A stretch of DNA of 15,695 bases from Lachnospiraceae bacterium UBA6998 (GTDB lineage Bacteria > Bacillota > Clostridia > Lachnospirales > Lachnospiraceae), in the NCBI GenBank assembly GCA_002448395.1, contig DJXS01000067.1, positions 1 to 15,695 of the forward strand, in the 5' to 3' direction. This document shows, piece by piece, positions 1 through 5,955 of the stretch. Numbering within the stretch: the stretch's first letter is position 1; each line of letters opens with the position of its first letter. Under the pieces are notes generated by a model. That model did no database searches. It worked only from the letters and a program-made list of their open reading frames with translations, and was not told the origin of the DNA. The translations under genes were made by a program, and so were the position numbers.

Positions 1-238
1 AATAGCGCTGCGGCAGCACGTCGGAATGAAGCGACATGATCTGTCCCAGCTTGACATATGTGGGGCCGAGGTCCTCCAGGATCGCGCGCAGTTTCTCCGG
101 CGTGACACCCCTTGTGATGTGGTGCTTGCGGAGTACTGCGGTGATCTCGCCGAGCCTCTCCCTATTATCTATTTTAGCCTTATCGGACTGCGCGGCGCTT
201 TCCGGCCCCTCGACAGTGGTCTCATTCTCAGGATTCAA
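1..238 (-). CDS. ubiB: UbiB/AarF (ABC1) kinase-like protein, N-terminal fragment
   Basis: Only the first 79 codons are in the window; the gene runs off the left edge (family members are usually about 500-560 residues). The readable part contains LEDLGPTYVKLGQIMSLHSD, the KxGQ signature (KLGQ) that defines the UbiB/ADCK atypical kinase-like family and replaces the normal P-loop. The start is set by context: an in-frame TGA lies one codon upstream of a TTG at 238-236, and an AGGA lies about 10 nt before it, while the next in-frame ATG falls inside the conserved KxGQ region. I therefore choose TTG, giving the N-terminus MNPENETTVEG. It begins 6 nt after the phasin-like stop codon, so it is very likely cotranscribed and coupled with it. 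In ubiquinone-making bacteria UbiB supports ubiquinone synthesis; in anaerobic Clostridia the role is unknown, possibly in isoprenoid lipid handling. Family assignment is firm, substrate is not. Confidence 0.85.
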   Translation of the reverse strand, partial: MNPENETTVEGPESAAQSDKAKIDNRERLGEITAVLRKHHITRGVTPEKLRAILEDLGPTYVKLGQIMSLHSDVLPQRY

Positions 239-244
239 CGGTCA

Positions 245-568
245 TTATTCCTCAGTCTTGGGCGATGCTTCAGTCTTCTCAATGAAAGCCTTGAGGTTCT
301 CAAGTTCCTCGGCGCTCATCATAGCGATCTTTTCTTCGAGGGTGGCTTCCTTCTTCTCCTCGGCTTCTTTCTTCTCCGCGGCCTCGTCAATGGTCTTCCT
401 GACGTTGCGCTTGAGTTCCTGGTTGAGTTCCTTGCCCTGCTCGACGGTGAGCTCGCCCTTCTTTACAAGTTCGTCCACCATCTGCTGGGATTTCTCAACG
501 GTCATAGCCGCCGCGCCGATTCCCATCAGAACGAATTTTTTGATTCCGTCGCCAATCATTTTATCCAT
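245..568 (-). CDS. Phasin-like small helical protein (COG3937 type)
   Basis: This is a 107-residue, highly charged, alpha-helical protein. A short hydrophobic helix (KKFVLMGIGAAAMTVEKSQQ, about residues 9-28) is followed by VDELVKKGELTVEQGKELNQ and a long Lys/Glu-rich predicted coiled coil. The pattern matches the 'polyhydroxyalkanoate synthesis regulator phasin' family (COG3937), which in many Clostridia sits directly before a ubiB/aarF gene, as here. A TTG two codons upstream (574) could also be read as a start, but it lies only 2 nt from the AGGAGG. The ATG at 568-566 has an 8-nt spacing and is preferred. No PHA synthase is visible, so a role in PHA granules should not be assumed; an association with UbiB at a membrane is an inference from gene order. 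The family call is fairly good, the function unknown. Confidence 0.75.
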   Translation of the reverse strand: MDKMIGDGIKKFVLMGIGAAAMTVEKSQQMVDELVKKGELTVEQGKELNQELKRNVRKTIDEAAEKKEAEEKKEATLEEKIAMMSAEELENLKAFIEKTEASPKTEE

Positions 569-605
569 TGCCAATACCTCCTATATGTATTTACAAGTTC
601 CATTC

Positions 606-1028
606 TCAAGAGAAAAGTTTCGGGATCAGGTCATACAGTTTCGGGAAGAAAATTATGCCGCCAACCACCGCTGCCCAGATCGCCGCGATGAGCACTGCGC
701 CCGCGGCACAGTCCTTGGCTCTTCTGGCTAAAGGCCTCCATTCCTCTGTCACCAGGTCCACAACAGATTCCACTGCGGTGTTCACCAGTTCCAGCCCCAT
801 AATCAGGCCAAACAGTACAAAGCAGAAGCACCATTCTGTCACGGAGATCTGCAGGATGAATCCAAAGATCATCACCAGCACCGCGACCAGAAAGTGGATC
901 TTAATATTGCGCTCTTCAACAAAGCAGACCACAATGCCCTGCCATGCATTTGCGAAACTGGTGACCAGTTTCTGCCTTCTATGACGGTTTTCATCGCCGG
1001 GTCCGGGACGTCTTTTCTTCGATGCCAT
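606..1028 (-). CDS. dgkA: Undecaprenol/diacylglycerol kinase (DgkA family)
   Basis: This 140-residue membrane protein is the usual size for Gram-positive DgkA-type kinases, which mostly phosphorylate undecaprenol (recycling the peptidoglycan lipid carrier) rather than diacylglycerol. After a basic N-terminus (residues 1-20) the family core is intact: SFANAWQGI at 24-32, E38/E39 and N41 near the first membrane helix, the signature E80-LVNTAVE-V-VD (residues 80-91) that binds Mg-ATP, and AKDCAAGAV at 104-112. There are three hydrophobic helices, at about 45-62, 66-85 and 108-128. The ATG at 1028 is preceded by a weak purine-rich site (AAAGGCGG). It is first in an operon with the phasin-like gene (37-nt gap) and ubiB, driven by the promoter at 1060-1089. 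The linked genes suggest a membrane or polyprenol-lipid theme, which is inference. Confidence 0.93.
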   Translation of the reverse strand: MASKKRRPGPGDENRHRRQKLVTSFANAWQGIVVCFVEERNIKIHFLVAVLVMIFGFILQISVTEWCFCFVLFGLIMGLELVNTAVESVVDLVTEEWRPLARRAKDCAAGAVLIAAIWAAVVGGIIFFPKLYDLIPKLFS

Positions 1029-1059
1029 CGCTTCTGGTCCGCCTTTCTAACATGTCATT

Positions 1060-1089
1060 AGTATATCACTATTTTGGCCCTTTCGACAA
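1060..1089 (-). promoter_or_regulatory. Candidate sigma-A promoter of the dgkA operon
   Basis: On the minus strand, TTGTCG (1089-1084) and TATACT (1065-1060) are separated by 18 nt. The -10 box matches consensus at 5 of 6 positions and the -35 box at 4 of 6. Transcription would begin near 1053, leaving a leader of about 25 nt before the dgkA ATG. The -35 box overlaps the distal arm of the dyad at 1087-1115. Confidence 0.6.
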
Positions 1090-1115
1090 TCGAGTAGGCT
1101 GCACCTGCTCGATTG
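1087..1115. repeat. Inverted repeat upstream of dgkA
   Basis: CAATCGAGTAGG (1087-1098) and CCTGCTCGATTG (1104-1115) form a 12-bp dyad with one non-Watson-Crick position and a 5-nt loop. It touches the -35 box of the dgkA promoter, so it could be an operator or just an RNA hairpin. A second, looser hairpin follows at about 1132-1165 (TCTTGTGC against GCACGAGA). I recognise neither as a named element. Confidence 0.5.
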
Positions 1116-1176
1116 ACTGTTGTCCAGGGGTGCGTCTTGTGCAAGCACGAGATGCGCCCCCCCCCGCTTATCGCAC

Positions 1177-1230
1177 AAAAAAGGAAGGCGCCGCATCCTG
1201 CTGACCGGTCAGCAGGATGAAGCACCCTCC
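1177..1230 (-). terminator. Rho-independent terminator of the larA operon
   Basis: On the minus strand, a 9-bp lower stem (1230-1222 with 1191-1183, including G-U pairs) and a 2x2 internal loop lead into a perfect 26-nt palindrome, CATCCTGCTGACC plus its complement (1194-1219). Six T (1182-1177) follow directly. It lies 17 nt after the larA stop codon and isolates the lactate genes from dgkA. Confidence 0.9.
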
Positions 1231-1246
1231 TATAAATCTGAATCTG

Positions 1247-2524
1247 TCATTCTCTTACCACTACCGAAATTCCGTTAGGAATACATGTCAGGCTCGCGTC
1301 TTCTCCCATGATCTCTCTTGCCCTACCGTAAGCAGTTGCAAGGTCCGGAGCGTATTCCATCTTGAGTCCTTCGATCATTTCCTTCTGGTCCGCGTTTGCC
1401 ACAAAGATGACCTTGTGCCTGCGGACGATCCTGGCCAGGATCTGGCTGCACCACTGGTCGGGCGCGGTCTTCTCCTGCGGCGTCGCGAGGAACTTCCGGT
1501 AAGCCGTCTCGATGTCGGGCTCGTCCGCGATAATGTGGTAGAAGAAGTCTCCGCCTGTTCCATCCGAGCAGGATGCCAGCATAATGATCACTCCGTTTTC
1601 CTTTACTGTCGCTTCCGCCGCGGTCATTCCCTTGGGGGACTGATAGGCGTTCTGGTCCAGCGGATATCCTCCGTTTGTCGTGATCACGATGTCCGCGTAA
1701 GCGGGCTTCACACAGACATATTCCGCGATGAAATCACATCCTTTTCTGTGCGCGGTCTCGAAGTTTCCGGCAAAGGCGGCTACAGTCTTCTTATTCTCGT
1801 CGATCACAACATTTACAATGTATGCCAGGTTGGCCATCCGCGCTGCTGCCAGCATATCTTCGTGCATAGGGTTGTGATCCAGGATCCCTGTTCGGGAGAA
1901 GGGACTGTCGATGAATTTGGAACAGTGATTGCCCATTACCGTGACCGCATCCGCGACGCCGGGGAGGATGCTCTTGCGCCCTCCGGAAAATCCGGCAAAA
2001 AAGTGCGGTTCGATAAATCCTTCCGCGATCAGGAGAGAGGCATTCACAGCCACCTTGTCAAGGATGCAGTCGGGACCGCTGGGGAGCACCCCCACCTTGA
2101 CATTCGTCGCTGGGTTGTGAGCGTCGTGTACGACAATGCGGTCCTTAAACTCTTCGTAGAGTTCCTTTCCGAGTTTACCCTCCAGTTCCGCGGTAGTCGT
2201 TGGCCGGTGAAACCCCGTCGAGACCAAAAGTGTAATGTCGATCTCCGGGCTGCCCTCCCGCAGTTCTCTGATCATGTTCGGCAGAATATCCCTGCTCGGA
2301 ACCGGTCTTGTGTGGTCGCTGATGATGATCACACAGTCTTTCTTTCCCCTGGCCAGCTCGCTGAGCCTGGGGCTGTCGATGGGATGCTCCATCGCCTCAC
2401 GGACGATCTCTATCCCCTTTTTATCACTTGCCAGCTTGTCAACATTACTTGTCAGGACCGGCGTGTCATCCGGCACTTCCAGGTCCTGGGTGGTGTGCGC
2501 ATAGAAAAATTTTACTGTTTTCAA
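1247..2524 (-). CDS. larA: Nickel-dependent lactate racemase (LarA family)
   Basis: LarA interconverts L- and D-lactate in the cytoplasm by hydride transfer through a covalently bound nickel-pincer nucleotide. The protein has 425 residues, essentially the length of Lactiplantibacillus plantarum LarA. The family motifs are intact: DHTRP at 70-74, TGFHRP with H106, PHFFAGFSGGRKS with H174 and K184, and GNH with H200. In the L. plantarum enzyme H108, H174, K184 and H200 are the catalytic base, base/acid, cofactor-tethering lysine and nickel ligand, so the active site looks complete. The start is a TTG at 2524-2522 with AAGGAG 7 nt upstream. Its position downstream of a D-lactate oxidase and a lactate permease, and in a cluster with an ECF metal transporter, supports lactate rather than another 2-hydroxy acid, although LarA homologues with other substrates exist. 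It is the last gene before a strong terminator. Confidence 0.92.
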   Translation of the reverse strand: MKTVKFFYAHTTQDLEVPDDTPVLTSNVDKLASDKKGIEIVREAMEHPIDSPRLSELARGKKDCVIIISDHTRPVPSRDILPNMIRELREGSPEIDITLLVSTGFHRPTTTAELEGKLGKELYEEFKDRIVVHDAHNPATNVKVGVLPSGPDCILDKVAVNASLLIAEGFIEPHFFAGFSGGRKSILPGVADAVTVMGNHCSKFIDSPFSRTGILDHNPMHEDMLAAARMANLAYIVNVVIDENKKTVAAFAGNFETAHRKGCDFIAEYVCVKPAYADIVITTNGGYPLDQNAYQSPKGMTAAEATVKENGVIIMLASCSDGTGGDFFYHIIADEPDIETAYRKFLATPQEKTAPDQWCSQILARIVRRHKVIFVANADQKEMIEGLKMEYAPDLATAYGRAREIMGEDASLTCIPNGISVVVRE

Positions 2525-2580
2525 GCTTGCTCTCCTTTGATCAAATGACTGAAATTACTGAAACGCAGAGCTTTTATATA

Positions 2581-2595
2581 CGGCAGGACCTGCCG
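2581..2595 (-). other. Short hairpin between lctP and larA
   Basis: CGGCAGG and CCTGCCG flank a single base in the 82-nt gap between the lctP stop and the larA start. There is no T-run on the minus strand, so it is unlikely to terminate. It may be an mRNA processing or stability hairpin separating the two cistrons. Confidence 0.35.
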
Positions 2596-2606
2596 CGGCA
2601 CTGATG

Positions 2607-4139
2607 TTACTGAAGGAAGAAGCACAGCACGCCCGCCACGACGACGAAGATCACACAGTATTTGATCGCTCTGGAGAGGATCGTGCTCTCCTGACCGGTG
2701 AGTCCCGCGCTGGCCGCTCCGATGGCGATACCCTGAGGGGAGATCATCTTGCCGATGCCCGCGCCGCAGGTATTGGCCGCCACGAGCCAGGAAGGATCCG
2801 AGCCGATCGCGGTCGCGGTCTCAGCCTGCATGGGTCCGAAGAGGACGCAGGTGGAGGTGCCGCTGCCGGTAACGAAGCCGCCGAGGGTTCCGATCAGAGG
2901 GGAAATGAACGGGAAGTACTTGCCGGTAGCTGTTACCAGGAAAGCCGCGATATCAGGCGTCATGCCCGAATATCCCATGATCTTGGCTGTCGCCAGAACG
3001 CTCATGATCGTGACGATGGTCTTGACATTGTTCTTAACAGTCTTTCCGAAAACGCTGAGCAGCGTCTGTACGGAGGCTCCCTGGATCAGTCCGCCGATCA
3101 CGGCAGAGATGATGATGATCACGCCGGGAGTATTTACCCATGAGAAAGTCAGCTTGGAATCGGGATTTCCAAGGTAAATGTGGAAACTGCTCTTGATCGC
3201 TGACAGGGGCTCTTTGATGAAAGGCACAAGGCTTGTCAGAACAAGCAGGACAAAGATCAGAAGGAAAGGCGCCCATGCGACTGCCGCTTCCTTGAGAGTA
3301 ATGGCTTCGGAACTGTCTGCTGCCCCCGATGCCTTCGCCCTGTACTCCTCGGGCACTTCGCCCTTTCTCATCCTTGCAAAGACCACGATGGCGACCATGC
3401 TGCAGATCGCGCCGATGATGTCCGGAAGTTCCGGACCCACAAAGGTCGCGAAGATAAACATGGGAACGATAAAAGATACCAAAGCTACGATGATCATACC
3501 GATCATGCCTTTGAAAGCCTTGAACCCCTTACCGACAATGAATACCAGAAAGAAAGGCAGCATCACAAAGATCAGGAGCTCAATCTTGGCCGTATCCGCA
3601 GAGAGCTTTACTACGTCCAGTCCTGTGATATTGGAAACCGTGGTGGTGGGAACGCCTACAGAACCGAAAGCTGTGGGCATAGAGTTAACCACAAGACAGC
3701 CGACTACGACCGGAATGGGTTCCATGCCGAGAGCGATCAGGATTCCCGCGGGGATCGCGACTGCGGTTCCGAATCCTGCCATGCCTTCCATGAAATGGCC
3801 GAAAGCCCAAGCGATCAAAAGAGCGAGAACACGCTGGTCCGTAGAGACGCTCGCGAGCATCTTCTTGATCTTCTCCATCGCGCCGGTTTCAAGACTGAGA
3901 TTGTAAGTAAACAGCGCCGCGACAATGACAAGACAGATCGGCCACAGCGCGTTGAGGGCTCCTTCGAGCGCCGCAGTGAGCATGTAGACCGGGTTGAACT
4001 TCCATATCGCGACAGATTCGATCGCTGTGATGATAACAGTAATAATGCAGGCTTTGTAGCCCGGCATTTTTAAGACGCTGAGAGCGACCATAAGCCATAT
4101 GATCGGAGCCAGTGCAAGAATAAAGTGAACAAACTGCAT
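2607..4139 (-). CDS. lctP: L-lactate permease (LctP/LldP family)
   Basis: A 510-residue polytopic membrane protein of the lactate permease family, which imports L- or D-lactate (and glycolate in some members) with protons. It is slightly shorter than the ~550-residue Escherichia coli LldP. Recognisable family stretches include FGHFMEGMAGFGTAVAIPAG (about 115-134), the ligand-linked region VNSMPTAFGSVGVPTTT, and near the C-terminus SPLIGTLGGFVTGSGTSTCV and GAGIGKMISPQGIAIG. More than ten hydrophobic segments are visible. The ATG at 4139 has AAGGAG 7 nt upstream. It lies between the D-lactate dehydrogenase and the lactate racemase, which fits entry of mixed lactate isomers. A terminator-like hairpin in its leader suggests it may be expressed below the level of the upstream dehydrogenase. 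Confidence 0.93.
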   Translation of the reverse strand: MQFVHFILALAPIIWLMVALSVLKMPGYKACIITVIITAIESVAIWKFNPVYMLTAALEGALNALWPICLVIVAALFTYNLSLETGAMEKIKKMLASVSTDQRVLALLIAWAFGHFMEGMAGFGTAVAIPAGILIALGMEPIPVVVGCLVVNSMPTAFGSVGVPTTTVSNITGLDVVKLSADTAKIELLIFVMLPFFLVFIVGKGFKAFKGMIGMIIVALVSFIVPMFIFATFVGPELPDIIGAICSMVAIVVFARMRKGEVPEEYRAKASGAADSSEAITLKEAAVAWAPFLLIFVLLVLTSLVPFIKEPLSAIKSSFHIYLGNPDSKLTFSWVNTPGVIIIISAVIGGLIQGASVQTLLSVFGKTVKNNVKTIVTIMSVLATAKIMGYSGMTPDIAAFLVTATGKYFPFISPLIGTLGGFVTGSGTSTCVLFGPMQAETATAIGSDPSWLVAANTCGAGIGKMISPQGIAIGAASAGLTGQESTILSRAIKYCVIFVVVAGVLCFFLQ

Positions 4140-4156
4140 AGTTCTTCTCCTTTGCT

Positions 4157-4197
4157 GAAAAAGAAAAGCGGTGCACGCGCAGTTACACCGCTTTTCT
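4157..4197 (-). terminator. Intra-operon terminator/attenuator before lctP
   Basis: On the minus strand a 12-bp perfect stem (4197-4186 with 4173-4162, core AAAAGCGGTG/CACCGCTTTT) with a 12-nt loop is followed by a U-rich tail (TTTTTC within 4161-4156). It lies between the glcD stop and the lctP ribosome site, about 22 nt before the lctP ATG. It could terminate part of the transcripts or protect the upstream mRNA. Confidence 0.7.
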
Positions 4198-4241
4198 GTC
4201 CGGAGTTCTCTTTGTGAGTGCTACCGGTAACGGATAAGTAT

Positions 4242-4266
4242 ATTCACCTCCGCCTTCAAAGGCGGG
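4242..4266. repeat. IS200/IS605-end-like hairpin, copy 1
   Basis: ATTCACCTC is followed by the hairpin CCGCCT-TCAA-AGGCGG (4250-4265) and then GGA. The same arrangement, ATTCATCTC plus CCGCCT-ACAG-AGGCGG plus GGA, is found at 15108-15135. Such short GC-rich hairpins with conserved flanks are typical of IS200/IS605 ends or derived REP-like repeats. It lies in the glcD-lctP gap, just after the glcD stop codon. Confidence 0.45.
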
Positions 4267-4284
4267 AACTCCCAATCACTCCGA

Positions 4285-5709
4285 TCAGCGAACCTTATAG
4301 CAGACCTTGCCCGGGTTCAGGATCATCTTAGGATCAAAGACTTTCTTGATGCCTTCCATAATGCGCATCTGGGCTTCGCCGGAGAAGTCCGCGAGGAATT
4401 CCATCTTGCCGTGTCCGATTCCGTGCTCGCCGGAGATCAGGCCGCCCATTTCCGCTGCCTTTGCATAAATGTCTTTCATGAAGACTTCGACGTCTTTCTT
4501 AAATGTCGCTTCATCAACAGTGTCATCTCCGCATGCGTAGATGTGAAGGTTGCCGTCGCCTGCATGGCCGAAGCTCTTGATCTTGAAGCAATATCTGTCC
4601 TCTGTGGACTTGACGTACTTAAGATACTCCGCGATCTTGGTCACGGGAACAACGACGTCGCACTCGTCAAGCCATGTTGTCTCAGCTTCGATCGCCTCGA
4701 GGAAGGAAGAACGTGCTGCCCATGCGTCGCGCTTCTTGGCGGGGGAATCCGCTACAAGAACGTCGATGGCGCCCTCTTCAAGGACCACTTCCGCTGCCTT
4801 CTCTACCAGGTCATTGAGCTGGTCGAAATCGTCTCCGTCGAATGTCACGAGCAGATATGCACCAACTTCTACACCGCCGAAGGACTTGGGGAAGGTCTCT
4901 CTTCCGATAAATCTCTCGGAAGCAAGGACGATCTCTCTCTCCATGAACTCGACAGCCTGAGGATTCAGACGGTTCTTCATGAAAAGCGGAACTGTCGCAA
5001 TGCAGTCGTCGAGGTTCTCGAAAGGAATGATCAGGGATACTGTCTCCTTCGGAGCAGGGATGACTTTCAGAGTGAGCTCTGTGATGATTCCGAGCGTTCC
5101 TTCGGAACCGATCATCAGATGAAGCAGAGAATAACCTGTACTGGTCTTGGAAACTGTAGCGCCGAGCTTGATGATCTCGCCTGTGGGAAGTACTACGGTC
5201 ATAGCGCGTACATAATCTCTTGTGCAGCCGTACTTGACAGCGCGCATGCCGCCTGCGTTGGTTGATACGTTTCCGCCCAGGGTTGCAAACTTCTCACCCG
5301 GATCCGGGGGATAAAGGAGGCCTCTGCCAAGAGCGTCCTCAGCCAGATCGTGCAGAAGGACTCCGGGCTGTACGCGGACGACGAAATTATCCTCATCGTA
5401 CTCCAGAATCTTGTTCATCTTCTGCATGTCGATCATGACACCGCCGTGAATGGCTACAGACGCTCCTGTCAGGCCGGTACCGGCACCGCGAGGGATGATT
5501 GGGATATTATTATCATAGCAGAGTTTCGCGATAGCTGCGATATCTTCTGTCGTCGTCGCATCTACAACTGCGTCGGGGGGATTTGAGCCGTAGATGGGCA
5601 TCTCATCGCGGTAAAAATCTTCGTTAATGTCCTTGCCTGCGTGCACTTTGCCGGGCACGATCTTCTCAAGTTCGGCAAGAAATTCAGGAGTCACTTTGTT
5701 GTACTGCAT
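4285..5709 (-). CDS. glcD: FAD-linked D-lactate dehydrogenase / glycolate oxidase (GlcD family)
   Basis: A 474-residue soluble flavoprotein of the GlcD/D-LDH family that oxidises a 2-hydroxy acid to the 2-oxo acid, here most likely D-lactate to pyruvate. The N-terminal FAD-binding_4 domain includes the pyrophosphate loop PRGAGTGLTGAS (73-84) and PDPGEKFATLGGNVSTNAGG (135-154). The C-terminal FAD-oxidase domain holds the metal/substrate motifs HAGDGNLH (382-389) and GEHGIGHGK (427-435), and ends with ILNPGK (463-468). No iron-sulfur cluster domain or membrane segment is seen, so electrons must leave through a partner; EtfAB is usual in anaerobes but is not encoded nearby. The ATG at 5709 has AAAGGAG 6 nt upstream. 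It is the first gene after an operator-controlled promoter and is followed by lctP and larA. Glycolate is the main alternative substrate. Confidence 0.9.
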   Translation of the reverse strand: MQYNKVTPEFLAELEKIVPGKVHAGKDINEDFYRDEMPIYGSNPPDAVVDATTTEDIAAIAKLCYDNNIPIIPRGAGTGLTGASVAIHGGVMIDMQKMNKILEYDEDNFVVRVQPGVLLHDLAEDALGRGLLYPPDPGEKFATLGGNVSTNAGGMRAVKYGCTRDYVRAMTVVLPTGEIIKLGATVSKTSTGYSLLHLMIGSEGTLGIITELTLKVIPAPKETVSLIIPFENLDDCIATVPLFMKNRLNPQAVEFMEREIVLASERFIGRETFPKSFGGVEVGAYLLVTFDGDDFDQLNDLVEKAAEVVLEEGAIDVLVADSPAKKRDAWAARSSFLEAIEAETTWLDECDVVVPVTKIAEYLKYVKSTEDRYCFKIKSFGHAGDGNLHIYACGDDTVDEATFKKDVEVFMKDIYAKAAEMGGLISGEHGIGHGKMEFLADFSGEAQMRIMEGIKKVFDPKMILNPGKVCYKVR

Positions 5710-5803
5710 GTTTTGCTCCTTTCATAAATCCCGTCTGGTCTCAAACGGTCCGCTGTCTGTCCGGGCAGCGTCTTTATTGTCTGTGTCCTAAATATTACCC
5801 CTT

Positions 5804-5840
5804 AGTGGTTGACCAATTTTTGTCAATTGGTTCTACCACT
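5804..5840. promoter_or_regulatory. Paired GntR/FadR-type operator upstream of glcD
   Basis: A near-perfect 37-bp inverted repeat: AGTGGTTGACCAATT faces the complement of AGTGGTAGAACCAATT. Inside it are two small dyads, TGGT-N2-ACCA (5806-5815) and TGGT-N3-ACCA (5828-5838). The second, in the context AATTGGTTCTACCA, closely resembles the TGGTNNNACCA sites of FadR-subfamily regulators such as LldR and PdhR. It lies just downstream of the -10 box, where a bound repressor would block initiation or elongation. The FadR-type regulator encoded next door is the obvious candidate ligand-responsive repressor. Confidence 0.75.
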
Positions 5841-5851
5841 TTCTAAATATA

Positions 5852-5880
5852 ATAATAAGCCTGTCTGTGCAAATTGTCAA
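5852..5880 (-). promoter_or_regulatory. Sigma-A-type promoter of the glcD-lctP-larA operon
   Basis: On the minus strand, a perfect TTGACA (5880-5875) and TATTAT (5857-5852) are separated by exactly 17 nt. Transcription would start near 5845, immediately before the operator, leaving a leader of about 135 nt ahead of glcD. The promoter is embedded in the hairpin at 5857-5905. Confidence 0.8.
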
Positions 5881-5905
5881 TTAATCAGTCTCCACAGGCA
5901 GGCTT
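5857..5905. terminator. Hairpin after the regulator gene, overlapping the glcD promoter
   Basis: AAGCCTGTCTGTG (5857-5869) pairs with CACAGGCAGGCTT (5893-5905) over 13 bp with one wobble position and a 23-nt loop. It follows the regulator stop codon by about 50 nt on the minus strand, where the tail is AT-rich (ATTATTATATTT) rather than a pure T-run. On the plus strand it is followed by TTTT. It is best read as a moderate terminator of the regulator gene. Confidence 0.55.
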
Positions 5906-5955
5906 TTCTATGTTTTTACCAAATAGCAGGAAGATGTTTTGTAAACATTTAACTG

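Noticed and set aside
26..984. Overlapping plus-strand open frames across ubiB, the phasin-like gene and dgkA.
   Set aside because: They oppose three recognisable minus-strand genes that have ribosome sites and conserved motifs; the plus-strand translations match nothing.
1217..2548. A 443-codon open frame on the plus strand.
   Set aside because: It lies wholly antisense to larA, whose protein is clearly recognisable with full active-site motifs. The plus-strand translation is rich in Arg/His/Cys without any family pattern and has no ribosome site, so it is a shadow frame.
3178..3906. A 242-codon plus-strand open frame antisense to lctP.
   Set aside because: The Met/Thr/Ile-rich composition is the expected complement of a hydrophobic permease gene; no start signal or domain is seen.
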